Below are positions 38,429-47,030 of a DNA stretch of 64,000 nt, piece by piece. Numbering within the stretch: the first letter of the stretch is position 1; the number at the start of each line of letters is the position of its first letter. A program made the translations under genes and the position numbers. The notes below the pieces were generated by a model that was not told the DNA's origin, ran no database searches, and worked only from the letters and a program-made list of their open reading frames with translations. Source of the DNA: Stenotrophomonas raiganjensis (SeqCode) (GTDB taxonomy: Bacteria > Pseudomonadota > Gammaproteobacteria > Xanthomonadales > Xanthomonadaceae); the NCBI RefSeq assembly GCF_030658505.1, contig NZ_JAUTXR010000114.1, positions 12,936-76,935 on the forward strand, given 5' to 3'.

Positions 38429-38988
38429 AGTCCGCGCCGCTGTTGATGATGGCGGCGCTGATGGTGGGGTGTGCGAGCCAGGACCGCCTGGCCACCGTGG
38501 ATACCCGCAGCGAGAATGTCGGCCATCAGCGACTGCAGCCGCAGACCGGTGGCGGCAATGGACAGGTGCAGGCGTACTCGCTGGGTGCGAGCGAAGGCTA
38601 CCGGATGCCGCAGTTGCGCATGGCACCGGATCCGCAGGTCGGCGATCGTGACCCGCGTGCGGAACTGGCGCCGACCACCATCTGCCTGCAGGTGGTGGTC
38701 GATGCGCAGGGCCGCGTCGAACGCAGCATGCCGCTGACTGATCGCCCGGAGTGCGCGGCGGGTGCTGCAGGTGAAAATGCGCCCCTGCTGCAGGCTGCGC
38801 AGGAGGCGGTTGCGATGTGGGAGTACTCGTCCGCCGCGGTCTGCCACTTCGCACCGGGCAAGGTGCCCGCCGATCGCGGCGACTGCCGCGGCGCCGAGCG
38901 CGTCGAGCCGGTGGCGGTCACCCTGCAGTACGCCTTCACCTTCGAGGTCGTGAAGGGCCAGCATGTGGTGCGGATGCAGGGGCGGTAG
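38425..38988 (+). CDS. lipoprotein of the blaI-M56 operon
   Basis: A 187-residue predicted lipoprotein: lipobox MVGC with Cys16. The rest is soluble and contains TTICLQVVVDAQGRVERSMPLTDRPEC, which resembles the strand of a TonB C-terminal-like domain, and AVTLQYAFTFEVVKGQHVVRM at the end, typical of the same fold. Four later cysteines may form disulfides. The GTG start at 38425 overlaps the stop of the M56 gene (GTGA), so expression is coupled. It could be the envelope partner of the M56-TonB sensor; no known function is recognised. Confidence 0.75.
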   Translation: MKSAPLLMMAALMVGCASQDRLATVDTRSENVGHQRLQPQTGGGNGQVQAYSLGASEGYRMPQLRMAPDPQVGDRDPRAELAPTTICLQVVVDAQGRVERSMPLTDRPECAAGAAGENAPLLQAAQEAVAMWEYSSAAVCHFAPGKVPADRGDCRGAERVEPVAVTLQYAFTFEVVKGQHVVRMQGR

Positions 38989-39026
38989 CGGCGGGCCACG
39001 CTGTCGGTACAGAGATGCAGCGATTG

Positions 39027-39055
39027 TTGACAAGGGGCGGTTCCGGGCGTATCTA
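39027..39055 (+). promoter_or_regulatory. strong sigma-70 promoter of the RHS operon
   Basis: TTGACA (39027-39032), a 17-nt spacer and TATCTA (39050-39055). A perfect -35 with ideal spacing, about 130 nt before the first RHS start codon, leaving a long leader with no other visible signal. Confidence 0.6.
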
Positions 39056-39183
39056 GGCGGCTGGGGCTTGGGGCGCAACGTTCTACCCAGGGGAGCCGCC
39101 AGTGCCTGGCGGATCAATCGAAGTATCAACGTGTTGACGACGTCATGGATGGCGCGTGCGCGAATCCATGCGAGGGAATACGT

Positions 39184-41304
39184 ATGGATTCGGCATTCCG
39201 CTTGATGTCCTGCCTCCTGTCCACTCGACGCATCCAGGAGGCCGCTACTGGGTGGATGTGTCGTGAACTTCATCTTTTTCCCGCTGCCCTGTTGAGCGTT
39301 ATTGTCGGCTTGGCGTCTGCTGAGGCTGACGGGCGAATCATCCAGAATCAGCCGGGATCGGGTGGTGCCGGCGCGGGCGCAGGACCTGGTATCACCAACC
39401 TTCCACGCGTGGATGCTGTTGCCGATGGTGTGGTGCCTGGGCGACTGGATGGGTTCATGGCGCTCTGGGGCGTTCCTTCGAATCTTTTCCCTGGGCCAAA
39501 TCAATGGGATGACTTCGTTGAACCCAGTAAAGGAGAGCCGGACCAGTCGGGGAGGGATGCCGCCGACGAGTGCCCGAAGAGTGGCAACCCGGTGGTTCTT
39601 CGCACCGGTACGAAAGTGGAAACCGAACTGGATTTCACTGGCGGTGGCGAGATGCCATTGACGCTCGAGCGCACGTTCAACTCCGCTGTGATGGATCGCT
39701 TCAACATTTTCGACACGTGGTACAGCAACCTTGATCGGCAGCTGGTCGTCTACACGGACTCGAACGAGGCGCGCATGCGCCGCCCCGATGGTCGTTATCT
39801 GGTGTTCAAGCGAGGAGGCGACGGTATTTACCGGGAGGATGGTGCACAGCAGGGCGGGCAGTTGAAGTCAGTTGCGGGCGGAAAGTGGATCTACCTGAGC
39901 CCCGATCTGACTACGGAGACCTACGAAGGCACCAAGATGGTGGAGATCCGGAACGCCAACGGCGTGCGCTGGACCTTGAGTTACGGAGGTCCTGAAGGTT
40001 CCCAGCTGCAGCGCGTCACCCATAGCAATGGCCGCTATATTGAGTTCACCTGGATCCAGAAGAATGCACAGACTGGCGTTGATCCGCGTGTGATCAGGGT
40101 GCGGGACCCGCAGGGAAATACCATCGAATACGGATACACGCAGGACGTGTACGGGTTCCTGGAGTCGGTTACCTACAACGGCACTCCTGCCACCACGGTC
40201 AAGTATCACTACATGTACAAGGAGCTGGGGCAGACCTACGGGCTGCCGCTGCTCACCGGCAAGTCGATCAATGGTCGCCGCTACTCGATGTTCACCTACG
40301 ACGATAAGAATCGTGCGACTTCGACGGCGCATGCGGGGGGCGTCGAGCGGTTTGGCTTCGCGTATGAGCCGGGAGCCAATGGAGAGAGCGTTACCGTGGA
40401 GACCAACCCGCTTGGAAAGGTCGCCCGCTATCGTTTCAAGGACAGGAGACTGATCGCCATCGAAGGCCTTCCTTCGGCGAACTGTGCCGCAGGCTATAGC
40501 GAAACGCACTACGACGAAAACGGGAATACATCGCTCACTTCGGATTTCGAAGGAAATCTGACCCGCTATCAGTACGACACCCATGGCCATCTTCTTCGCC
40601 GTGAAGAAGCAAGCGGGACGCCCATTGCGCGGGTGACGACATTCGAGTGGGATGAGCAGGGCAACCGTGTCGTGGCGGAAACGCTGCAGGGGGTGCTTGA
40701 AACCCGCTATGCCTACGACGCAAATAATCGGCTGGTGTCCCGCTCGGAGAAGAGCCTGGTTGCCGGTCATGCGCAGGGCGAAGTGCAGACGACTACCTTC
40801 AGCTATCAGCTGCACCCCAATGGCCTTGTCAGCAGGATGGTCGAGGACGGGCCGGCAGCGGGTAGTGGTGATGCGGTGACGTCCACCTACTCGGAGCTGG
40901 GTGACCTGGTGCGGATCGAGAACAGCCTCGGGCACGCTGTGGTCATGGGCGGGTACACGGGTTACGGCTATCCGGGCTACTCGATTGACGTGAACGGTGT
41001 GCGTACGGATTTCGTTTACGACTCGCGTGGACGACCTTCCGAGGTTCGTCTGCTGTTGTCCAGTGGTGTCCGTACGACCCACTATGAATACGACGCCTTT
41101 GGCAAGCTCGCGTCCGTGACCGGGCCGGATGGTGTCAGGATTTCCCACCTCTATGACCTGGCTGGTCGGCTGCTGTCTACCTCGATGCCTGAGCCGAACG
41201 GGAGCTTTGCTGAAACGCGATATGAGTACAACGCATTCTCGCTTCCGGTCACTGAAACAGTGCAGCGTGTATTTGCCGATCCAGGCCGGGGGACTCAGCC
41301 ATGA
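39184..41304 (+). CDS. secreted RHS/YD-repeat protein without core (first half of split RHS pair)
   Basis: A 706-residue protein. A signal-like segment (LFPAALLSVIVGLASAEA) follows a 24-residue leader. Next come a Gly-rich stretch and a DUF6531-type entry motif (CPKSGNPVVLRTGTKVETELDF), then RHS/YD repeats to the end (YDTHGHLLRREEA, YDANNRLVSRSEK, YDSRGRPSEVRLL, YDAFGKLASVTGPDG, YDLAGRLLSTSMP). There is no RHS core DPxG motif and no toxin tip. Start: ATG 39184 has GAGGGA 6 nt upstream; ATG 39256 would give a shorter, standard signal peptide but its AGGAGG is 14 nt away. The stop overlaps the next start by 4 nt. Base composition is less GC-rich than core genes. Confidence 0.88.
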   Translation: MDSAFRLMSCLLSTRRIQEAATGWMCRELHLFPAALLSVIVGLASAEADGRIIQNQPGSGGAGAGAGPGITNLPRVDAVADGVVPGRLDGFMALWGVPSNLFPGPNQWDDFVEPSKGEPDQSGRDAADECPKSGNPVVLRTGTKVETELDFTGGGEMPLTLERTFNSAVMDRFNIFDTWYSNLDRQLVVYTDSNEARMRRPDGRYLVFKRGGDGIYREDGAQQGGQLKSVAGGKWIYLSPDLTTETYEGTKMVEIRNANGVRWTLSYGGPEGSQLQRVTHSNGRYIEFTWIQKNAQTGVDPRVIRVRDPQGNTIEYGYTQDVYGFLESVTYNGTPATTVKYHYMYKELGQTYGLPLLTGKSINGRRYSMFTYDDKNRATSTAHAGGVERFGFAYEPGANGESVTVETNPLGKVARYRFKDRRLIAIEGLPSANCAAGYSETHYDENGNTSLTSDFEGNLTRYQYDTHGHLLRREEASGTPIARVTTFEWDEQGNRVVAETLQGVLETRYAYDANNRLVSRSEKSLVAGHAQGEVQTTTFSYQLHPNGLVSRMVEDGPAAGSGDAVTSTYSELGDLVRIENSLGHAVVMGGYTGYGYPGYSIDVNGVRTDFVYDSRGRPSEVRLLLSSGVRTTHYEYDAFGKLASVTGPDGVRISHLYDLAGRLLSTSMPEPNGSFAETRYEYNAFSLPVTETVQRVFADPGRGTQP

Positions 41305-44300
41305 GTAGATTCATTCGGGACATCGGTCTATGCGTTCTATTGCTCCTTGCCATGATCGGCAGTGCTGCCGCCGAGGGGTGGATCCGCTTGGATGGCCCAC
41401 CGGCCGGCAGCACCTATCAGGCGCCGGCGGTGTTCGAGCTGAAGGTCAATTGGGGGGTTACGACTACCGGTCCCAAGGCGGAATACATTGATGGACTGCG
41501 TCTGTTGCGGAACGGCACGGTCGTTACCATCCAGGCGGGTGGCGTCTATCGGGAGGCCGGCCTCAGCCCGGGCACCTATTACTATGAACTGCGTGCGGAT
41601 GCCGTGCGCAACCTTCCTGACGGCGACCAGACTCGACGATCATTGGTATCGGCGGTCGGTCCGATTACGGTCAATGCACCACCTGCACCTTTCGACGGTG
41701 CTGAATTCGTCGGTTCGACAATCCCTGGTCCCCTGCAGCATCGCACGCCCTATACGTTCACCGCGACGGTGCGCAATACGGGAAACACCACATGGCCGGC
41801 GGGCTATGAATATCAGCTGGGAGGTTCGCACGACAGCTACGCAAGTACATGGTCGTTCTCCAATGTGCCCGTTCCGCATGCTGTCGCACCTGGCCAGACG
41901 GTTACTTTCAATATCAACGTCACCACACCGCCACCCGGCGAGTATGGATTCCAACTGCAGATGATACGCAACGGTGCCGGGCGTTTTGGTGCAGCGTCCG
42001 GCTTGGCGACGTTATGGGTGAATGGTCCCATCAACAAGGCGCATTTCATCGACCAGAATGTGCCCGCCGAGATGGAGGCAGGGAAAACCTACAGTGTCTC
42101 CCTGCGGATGAACAATGCAGGCAACACCACATGGACCTCGGCGGCCGGCTATGCGCTTGGATCCCTGAACGACAACGCAGCGTGGGGAACTTATCGCCTG
42201 TCTCTGCCTGGTGATATCGGACCGGGTGCTACGGCTGTGATAATTGCGCAGGTGCGTGCGCCAACCACGCCAGGTGTCTACAACTTCCAGTGGCAGATGG
42301 TGCAGGACGGCGTCGAATGGTTCGGTGTTTACACCACCAATGTCGCCGTCAAGGTAAGCGCACCGCCCTCGTTGGTTACGGGAAACATTGACGGACTTTC
42401 CAGTGATGGAACCACACTGCAGGGCTGGGCCTGCAGTACGAGCCGTGACGATTCCATCGACGTCCACCTTTACGCCGGTGGAGCGGCGGGTCAAGGTGGC
42501 GTATTCCTGGCGGGCGTTCGTGCCGATCTGGCGAGTGAAGCGGCCGTCGCCACAGCGTGCAGAGCATCAGGCTCACGTTACCGGTTCTCGATACCGCTGA
42601 CTTATTCCCAGCGTCGTGATCATGTCGGGAAGGGACTCTTTGTTCATGGCATTTCGCCTGTCGGCGGAGCCAACAGTCTGATTGGTGGCTCTGGCACCTT
42701 CCAGGTTCCACCAGCACCAGTCGGCAGCATCACGGCAAGCCCTAATCCCTGCACCATACCTTGGGGGCAATCGACGTGTTCGGCAATCGTGCAATGGCTG
42801 GTGTCCCAAGGTAGTGCGGAGCTTTGGGCGGCCGCGGGAAGTGGGGCAGGCACTCAATTGGCGAGCGGTCCTGGCGGCAGCATCGCTTTGACCAACGTCA
42901 CTGCGGCGGGCATGCGTCTGTGGCTGGTCAGTCGAGGCGAGACGATCGCTGAGGCTGCAGTCTCCACGATCGCGGGTGTCAGGCCGGGAGAAGTGCTTTC
43001 TCGGGTCAACTATGGCTACGACGAGCTCGGTCGAATGATTTCCCGCAGCGATGGTGCCGGAACGACACAGCATTTCAAGTACGATGGCAACGGGAATCAG
43101 GTCGAGCTGATCGATGGGGCAGGCAATGTCCAGCGGTCGAACTACGATGCGCTGGGGCGCGTGGTCTCGTCCCAGGCCGCTTCTGGATCTATCCAATACT
43201 TCCACTACGATGGGCTTGATCGTATTGTTGGAATCGTCGATCAAGGTGGTTTCCAGACCCGCTATGAGCGTGACGGATTCGGGCGGGCGTGGTTGAAGGT
43301 TAGTCCTGACACCGGAACCAGTACTTATAGTTACGCTGCGCCGGCACGTGTTATGGGAAACGTGCGATCCGATGGTGCGCAAGCCACGATGCAGTACGAC
43401 GGGATTGGGCGAGTCCTTTCCGTGGTGGCCGCAGGAGACGAGCGCCACTTCACCTACGATGGTTGCGTGAACGGAATCGGGCGCATGTGTACGGCTTCAA
43501 CGCCTCAATCCGTTGTCAGTTTCAAGTATGCCCAGGATGGACAGTTGGCGGAGCGCTCTGAGGAATTCTCTGCGCAGGGTATGCAACGCAGCGTTCTTGG
43601 AATCCGTTATGAGGCGAGTGGACGACTGTCGGGCATTACGTATCCAGACGGGGTGGTTGCCGACTACACCTACGCTGGAGCTCGCCTTGCGGGTCTCAAT
43701 GTCATTGTTGGGGGTGTCTCGCGCTCGATCGTTGCGGGCGCTCGTTACACTCCGAGCGGGGCCGTAGCCGAGCTGACACTTGGTAATGGCATGTCGTACA
43801 GAAACACGTATGACCTTGGCGGGCGTCTGTCGGGGCGGTCTGCTGTGCCTGCGGGGAACGGCACTGCGCTGCAGGAGCTGGCGTACACGTTCGATGCAGC
43901 GGGCCATATGCGATCAATCGAGGACCGCCTCGCTCCGCAGTTGACGCAGGTCATTGAGCATGATCCTGATGGGCGGCTGTCCCGGTTGTCGCGCTCAGGT
44001 CTTGATCACATCATGACTTATGATGCGAACGGAAACTGGCTGAGTCACACGGACCAGTCTGCTTCCCGTCAATACGCCTTCGAGACGGGCAGTAACCGAT
44101 TGCTGGGGTATCTCTCCAACCGGCCCGGCGAGGCTGACCGGGTGTACACGCATGACGCAATGGGAAACCGGACCGGCGAGTCTTCGCAGGGCGATGTGCG
44201 CAGTTACCGGTACGATGGATTCAATCGCATGGTTGGGGCCACAATCAATGGCAACGATACCCAGTATGTTGTCAATGGGCTCGGGCAGCGAAGTGGAAAG

Positions 44301-45212
44301 CTGGGAGGCGATGGCAGCAGGATCAGTTATGCCTATCTTGGCCAGAACCAGATCATGTCCGATGGTGCCGAAGGCCAGGGATGGTCGAACTATATCTGGT
44401 TCATGGGCGAGCTCATTGCCGTTACGCGCGGGCCCGATGTCTACACGGTGAGAACCGATCATCTGGGGCGGCCTGAGTTCGCTGCCAACGATGTTGGGCA
44501 GGTGCGGTGGAAGGCGTACAACTATGCATATGGGCGCACCGTCACGCAGGACGATATCGGAGGGATCAACATTGGCTTGCCAGGGCATTACTTCGACTCT
44601 GAGTCTGGCCTGTGGTACAGCGGATTCCGCGACTACGACGCAAATGTCGGTCGGTATCTGCAAAGTGATCCGATAGGGAAGGCGGGAGGTCCAAACACGT
44701 ATGTCTATGCTTCTTCCAATCCTGTGGAGATTGTCGATCCACTTGGCCTGATCGGCTACGTTTGCCAGAAAGGGAAGAACATCGGAATTTCCATTCCGAT
44801 CAACTTCAGTGGAGGCTCTTCCGCCGATGTCGCGATGATCAAGTCATCCATCGAAAGGGCGTGGAGTGGTCGGATTGGGAGTTACAACGTGGTTACGCGG
44901 GTCCAGGTGTATCGTATGAGCCGCCCTGCTGCTACGGTCAACAACATAACGTTGACCCAGGGCACCGGACGCTCCTATGTCGATTCGCCCAATCTCAACT
45001 CGGGCGAATGGTTCGTTCCCGGCCAATGGTCCGCCGATAGCCTCTATCCTCACGAGGCTGGGCACTTGCTGGGCCTTGTGAATGAAGGAGAGACCGGCAT
45101 CATGAGCAGCAACCTCAGTGGTGCCAAACCGGACGGAAAGAACTTGGAAGATGTTCTGGATCCCTGGAAGAACAGAACCATCGTGAGAGGGTGCGGCTGT
45201 GCGAGCCAATAG
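41301..45212 (+). CDS. secreted RHS protein with NBR1-like Ig domains and a metzincin-like C-terminal tip
   Basis: A 1,303-residue exported protein. Signal peptide about 1-25 (VLLLLAMIGSAAAEG). An Ig-like domain, then two tandem NBR1-type Ig domains (about 130-235 and 245-350; hallmarks VRNTGNTTWPAGY and MNNAGNTTWTSAAGY), one more beta domain, then YD repeats (about 570-1090) and the RHS core GHYFDSESGLWYSGFRDYD...GRYLQSDPIG ending DPLGL near 1150. The last 153 residues form the variable tip, with His1251-Glu-Ala-Gly-His1255-LLGLVN then GIMS: a zincin site with a metzincin-like Met-turn. Predicted role: a secreted or surface toxin or processing protease. No VgrG or PAAR gene is nearby. Confidence 0.9.
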   Translation: MSRFIRDIGLCVLLLLAMIGSAAAEGWIRLDGPPAGSTYQAPAVFELKVNWGVTTTGPKAEYIDGLRLLRNGTVVTIQAGGVYREAGLSPGTYYYELRADAVRNLPDGDQTRRSLVSAVGPITVNAPPAPFDGAEFVGSTIPGPLQHRTPYTFTATVRNTGNTTWPAGYEYQLGGSHDSYASTWSFSNVPVPHAVAPGQTVTFNINVTTPPPGEYGFQLQMIRNGAGRFGAASGLATLWVNGPINKAHFIDQNVPAEMEAGKTYSVSLRMNNAGNTTWTSAAGYALGSLNDNAAWGTYRLSLPGDIGPGATAVIIAQVRAPTTPGVYNFQWQMVQDGVEWFGVYTTNVAVKVSAPPSLVTGNIDGLSSDGTTLQGWACSTSRDDSIDVHLYAGGAAGQGGVFLAGVRADLASEAAVATACRASGSRYRFSIPLTYSQRRDHVGKGLFVHGISPVGGANSLIGGSGTFQVPPAPVGSITASPNPCTIPWGQSTCSAIVQWLVSQGSAELWAAAGSGAGTQLASGPGGSIALTNVTAAGMRLWLVSRGETIAEAAVSTIAGVRPGEVLSRVNYGYDELGRMISRSDGAGTTQHFKYDGNGNQVELIDGAGNVQRSNYDALGRVVSSQAASGSIQYFHYDGLDRIVGIVDQGGFQTRYERDGFGRAWLKVSPDTGTSTYSYAAPARVMGNVRSDGAQATMQYDGIGRVLSVVAAGDERHFTYDGCVNGIGRMCTASTPQSVVSFKYAQDGQLAERSEEFSAQGMQRSVLGIRYEASGRLSGITYPDGVVADYTYAGARLAGLNVIVGGVSRSIVAGARYTPSGAVAELTLGNGMSYRNTYDLGGRLSGRSAVPAGNGTALQELAYTFDAAGHMRSIEDRLAPQLTQVIEHDPDGRLSRLSRSGLDHIMTYDANGNWLSHTDQSASRQYAFETGSNRLLGYLSNRPGEADRVYTHDAMGNRTGESSQGDVRSYRYDGFNRMVGATINGNDTQYVVNGLGQRSGKLGGDGSRISYAYLGQNQIMSDGAEGQGWSNYIWFMGELIAVTRGPDVYTVRTDHLGRPEFAANDVGQVRWKAYNYAYGRTVTQDDIGGINIGLPGHYFDSESGLWYSGFRDYDANVGRYLQSDPIGKAGGPNTYVYASSNPVEIVDPLGLIGYVCQKGKNIGISIPINFSGGSSADVAMIKSSIERAWSGRIGSYNVVTRVQVYRMSRPAATVNNITLTQGTGRSYVDSPNLNSGEWFVPGQWSADSLYPHEAGHLLGLVNEGETGIMSSNLSGAKPDGKNLEDVLDPWKNRTIVRGCGCASQ

Positions 45213-45645
45213 GATGACGCTGCTTCTCTTGGTCGGCGTGGGCTGCCTCGGTGCATGTACGCATCGTGGCAGCGACGTTCCCACTCCGATGAGCCGCGAG
45301 TTCGGCGTGTGCATTTTTCTTCAGGCCGGTGACAGCTACCACGTGAAAGCGCCGGGACTGGATTTTGAACAAGGACTGTTAAAGCTGGCTGGCAAGGACG
45401 TTGAAGTCTATATTGGGAATCATCCTTCCTACGATGGCGTTCGATGGAATCGGGATCTGAGCCCGACCCGTGGATTCGTGCTGGTTGGCACGGAGCATTC
45501 GAGGGGTAAGGACCGGGTGCTGCTTGGTAACAAACGTGCAGACCAGAAAGGCTTGATCTACGTGCAGTTCATGGGCGCTGACCTTGAAGCGCAGCTTCCC
45601 GTTCTGACGCGCAGGGATCTGGTAGTGGATTGTGAGCTGGATTGA
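45199..45645 (+). CDS. small lipoprotein after the RHS tip, candidate immunity protein
   Basis: A 148-residue predicted lipoprotein with lipobox LGAC (Cys20). The GTG start at 45199 gives a basic n-region (MRANR) and overlaps the RHS stop by 14 nt; ATG 45214 is an alternative with a shorter n-region. The mature part has GKDVEVYIGNHPSYDGVRWNRD and ends VVDCELD, with no recognised family. Its position directly behind a polymorphic RHS tip and its envelope location make it the natural immunity candidate for a periplasmically acting metallopeptidase, but this is inference. Confidence 0.65.
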   Translation: MRANRMTLLLLVGVGCLGACTHRGSDVPTPMSREFGVCIFLQAGDSYHVKAPGLDFEQGLLKLAGKDVEVYIGNHPSYDGVRWNRDLSPTRGFVLVGTEHSRGKDRVLLGNKRADQKGLIYVQFMGADLEAQLPVLTRRDLVVDCELD

Positions 45646-45717
45646 GGGAAGCGGATCTGTAAAGGTTTGAGAGCCGACACCGGCCATTCTCCGGCTGTTC
45701 TTTCCGTGGGGCCTCGA

Positions 45718-46191
45718 ATGAAGCGCTCGCTTTTACTCATTCTTCTGATGCTGGCATCCAGCTCGACGGCTGCAGCGGTTTCAGTGCACATCGGAGGCAA
45801 ACCAACGGAGCTTCTGACCGCGCAATCTCCGGGTATGAAGGTCGAAGTGCGACTGGGCATTCGTGCTACAACGGCCGACGACCCGCGCTACGCAGTCTGC
45901 GAAGGCGCGCGCCCCTGCAAAGGAGTGCAATCGCTGCAGATCCGAGTCAATGGTGCTGCCTTGGTTGTTCCGCGTTCCGCCTATTTCGATCTGGTGGATC
46001 TTTCCAGTGCGACGATTGATCTCAGCTCCAAGGGCGGTAGCCTGATGTTGCAGGGCGGGGATGCCTCAGAGAGTTACAACGTGCGTATTCGGTTCAGTAA
46101 AAACCGGGTCCTGTCGAGAGAGATCTTTGTTGGAACGTCGCAGGATGATCTGTTGGAGGAAACCACCTATCACGAGGTGAGCATCGGATAG
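45718..46191 (+). CDS. small exported protein of the RHS locus, unknown
   Basis: A 157-residue protein with a clear signal peptide (residues 1-21, LLLILLMLASSSTAAAV). The mature part looks all-beta (VSVHIGGKPTELL..., SLQIRVNGAALVVPRSAYFDLVDLS) with one Cys pair (VCEGARPCKG). No family recognised. It starts 72 nt after the lipoprotein gene on the same strand and shares the less GC-rich composition of the locus, so it probably belongs to the same operon as a second accessory or immunity gene. Confidence 0.65.
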   Translation: MKRSLLLILLMLASSSTAAAVSVHIGGKPTELLTAQSPGMKVEVRLGIRATTADDPRYAVCEGARPCKGVQSLQIRVNGAALVVPRSAYFDLVDLSSATIDLSSKGGSLMLQGGDASESYNVRIRFSKNRVLSREIFVGTSQDDLLEETTYHEVSIG

Positions 46192-46218
46192 GTGCCTCTC
46201 TGGCTGTCCTCCTGGACC

Positions 46219-47019
46219 TCACGCCCCGCCCTGGATGTTGGCCTTCACCGCGGGCTGCATCAGCACCGGTTCGGCCAGCGTGGCATCTCGGGCCTGGCGC
46301 ACGCTGACGAACTCGGCCTCGGCCACGCCGTCGTGCACGTGGATGTTGTGCGCGCGCTGTTCGCCGATGGTGGTTTCGTTGGCGACGTCGCGGCCACGCG
46401 GGCCGTAGTCGTGGCAGACGAAAACCCGCGTGGTATCCGGCAGGGCCAGCAGGCGCTGGATCGAGCGGTACAACTGCGCGGCATCACCACCCGGGAAATC
46501 GCAGCGGGCGGTGCCGCCGTCAGGCATGAACAGCGAGTCGCCGGTGAACAGCGCGTCGCCGATCAGGTAGGCGATGCTGTCGCTGGTGTGGCCGGGCACG
46601 GCGATCACCAGGCCGCGCAGTTCGCCGAGGGCGAAGGTCTCGCCATCGCTGAACAGGTGATCGAAGATTTCATCGGCCGCCGGAAGCTGCAGGCCATAGC
46701 GCGGTGCGAAGGTGGCCTGCACCGCGCGGATGCCCTCGCCGATGGCCAGCGTGGCCCGCGGGAAGCGCTGCTTCAGCCGGCGCCCGGCCGACACGTGGTC
46801 GGCGTGGGCATGGGTCTCCAGCAGCCAGCGCAGCTGCAGGCCTTGCTGCTCGATGGCCTGCAATGCGGCATGCAGCGGCGCTTCGCTGCTGGCGTCGGTA
46901 TCCGGGTCGTAGTCCAGGACCGGGTCGATCAGCGCTGCCTCGCCGCTGGCCGGGTCGCTGACCAGATAGCTGAAGGTATTGCTGTCACGGTGGAAGAAGG
47001 ACTGCACCTGGACCGGCAT
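46219..47019 (-). CDS. MBL-fold hydrolase, persulfide dioxygenase-like
   Basis: A 266-residue metallo-beta-lactamase-fold protein. The first metal motif is TH-A-H-A-D-H (His70, His72, Asp74, His75), later PGHTSDSIAYLIGDALFTGDSLFMPDGGTARCDFPGG, a stretch typical of ETHE1/persulfide dioxygenases and Blh-type hydrolases (GTGRxDFpGGdA). These oxidise glutathione persulfide to sulfite in sulfide detoxification. A glyoxalase II-like activity is the alternative but the GGTARCDFPGG motif favours the dioxygenase. No rhodanese or BigR regulator lies next to it. It is 11 nt downstream of the nuclease gene on the same strand. Confidence 0.85.
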   Translation of the reverse strand: MPVQVQSFFHRDSNTFSYLVSDPASGEAALIDPVLDYDPDTDASSEAPLHAALQAIEQQGLQLRWLLETHAHADHVSAGRRLKQRFPRATLAIGEGIRAVQATFAPRYGLQLPAADEIFDHLFSDGETFALGELRGLVIAVPGHTSDSIAYLIGDALFTGDSLFMPDGGTARCDFPGGDAAQLYRSIQRLLALPDTTRVFVCHDYGPRGRDVANETTIGEQRAHNIHVHDGVAEAEFVSVRQARDATLAEPVLMQPAVKANIQGGA

Positions 47020-47030
47020 CGGAACTCTCC

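Noticed and set aside
39184..45212. RHS proteins as type VI secretion effectors
   Set aside because: Both have Sec-type signal segments and there is no VgrG, PAAR, Hcp or Tse-adaptor gene in the window.
46219..47019. MBL-fold gene as a beta-lactamase or glyoxalase II
   Set aside because: No beta-lactamase signal peptide or zinc-ligand arrangement is seen, and the GGTARCDFPGG motif points to the persulfide dioxygenase group instead.
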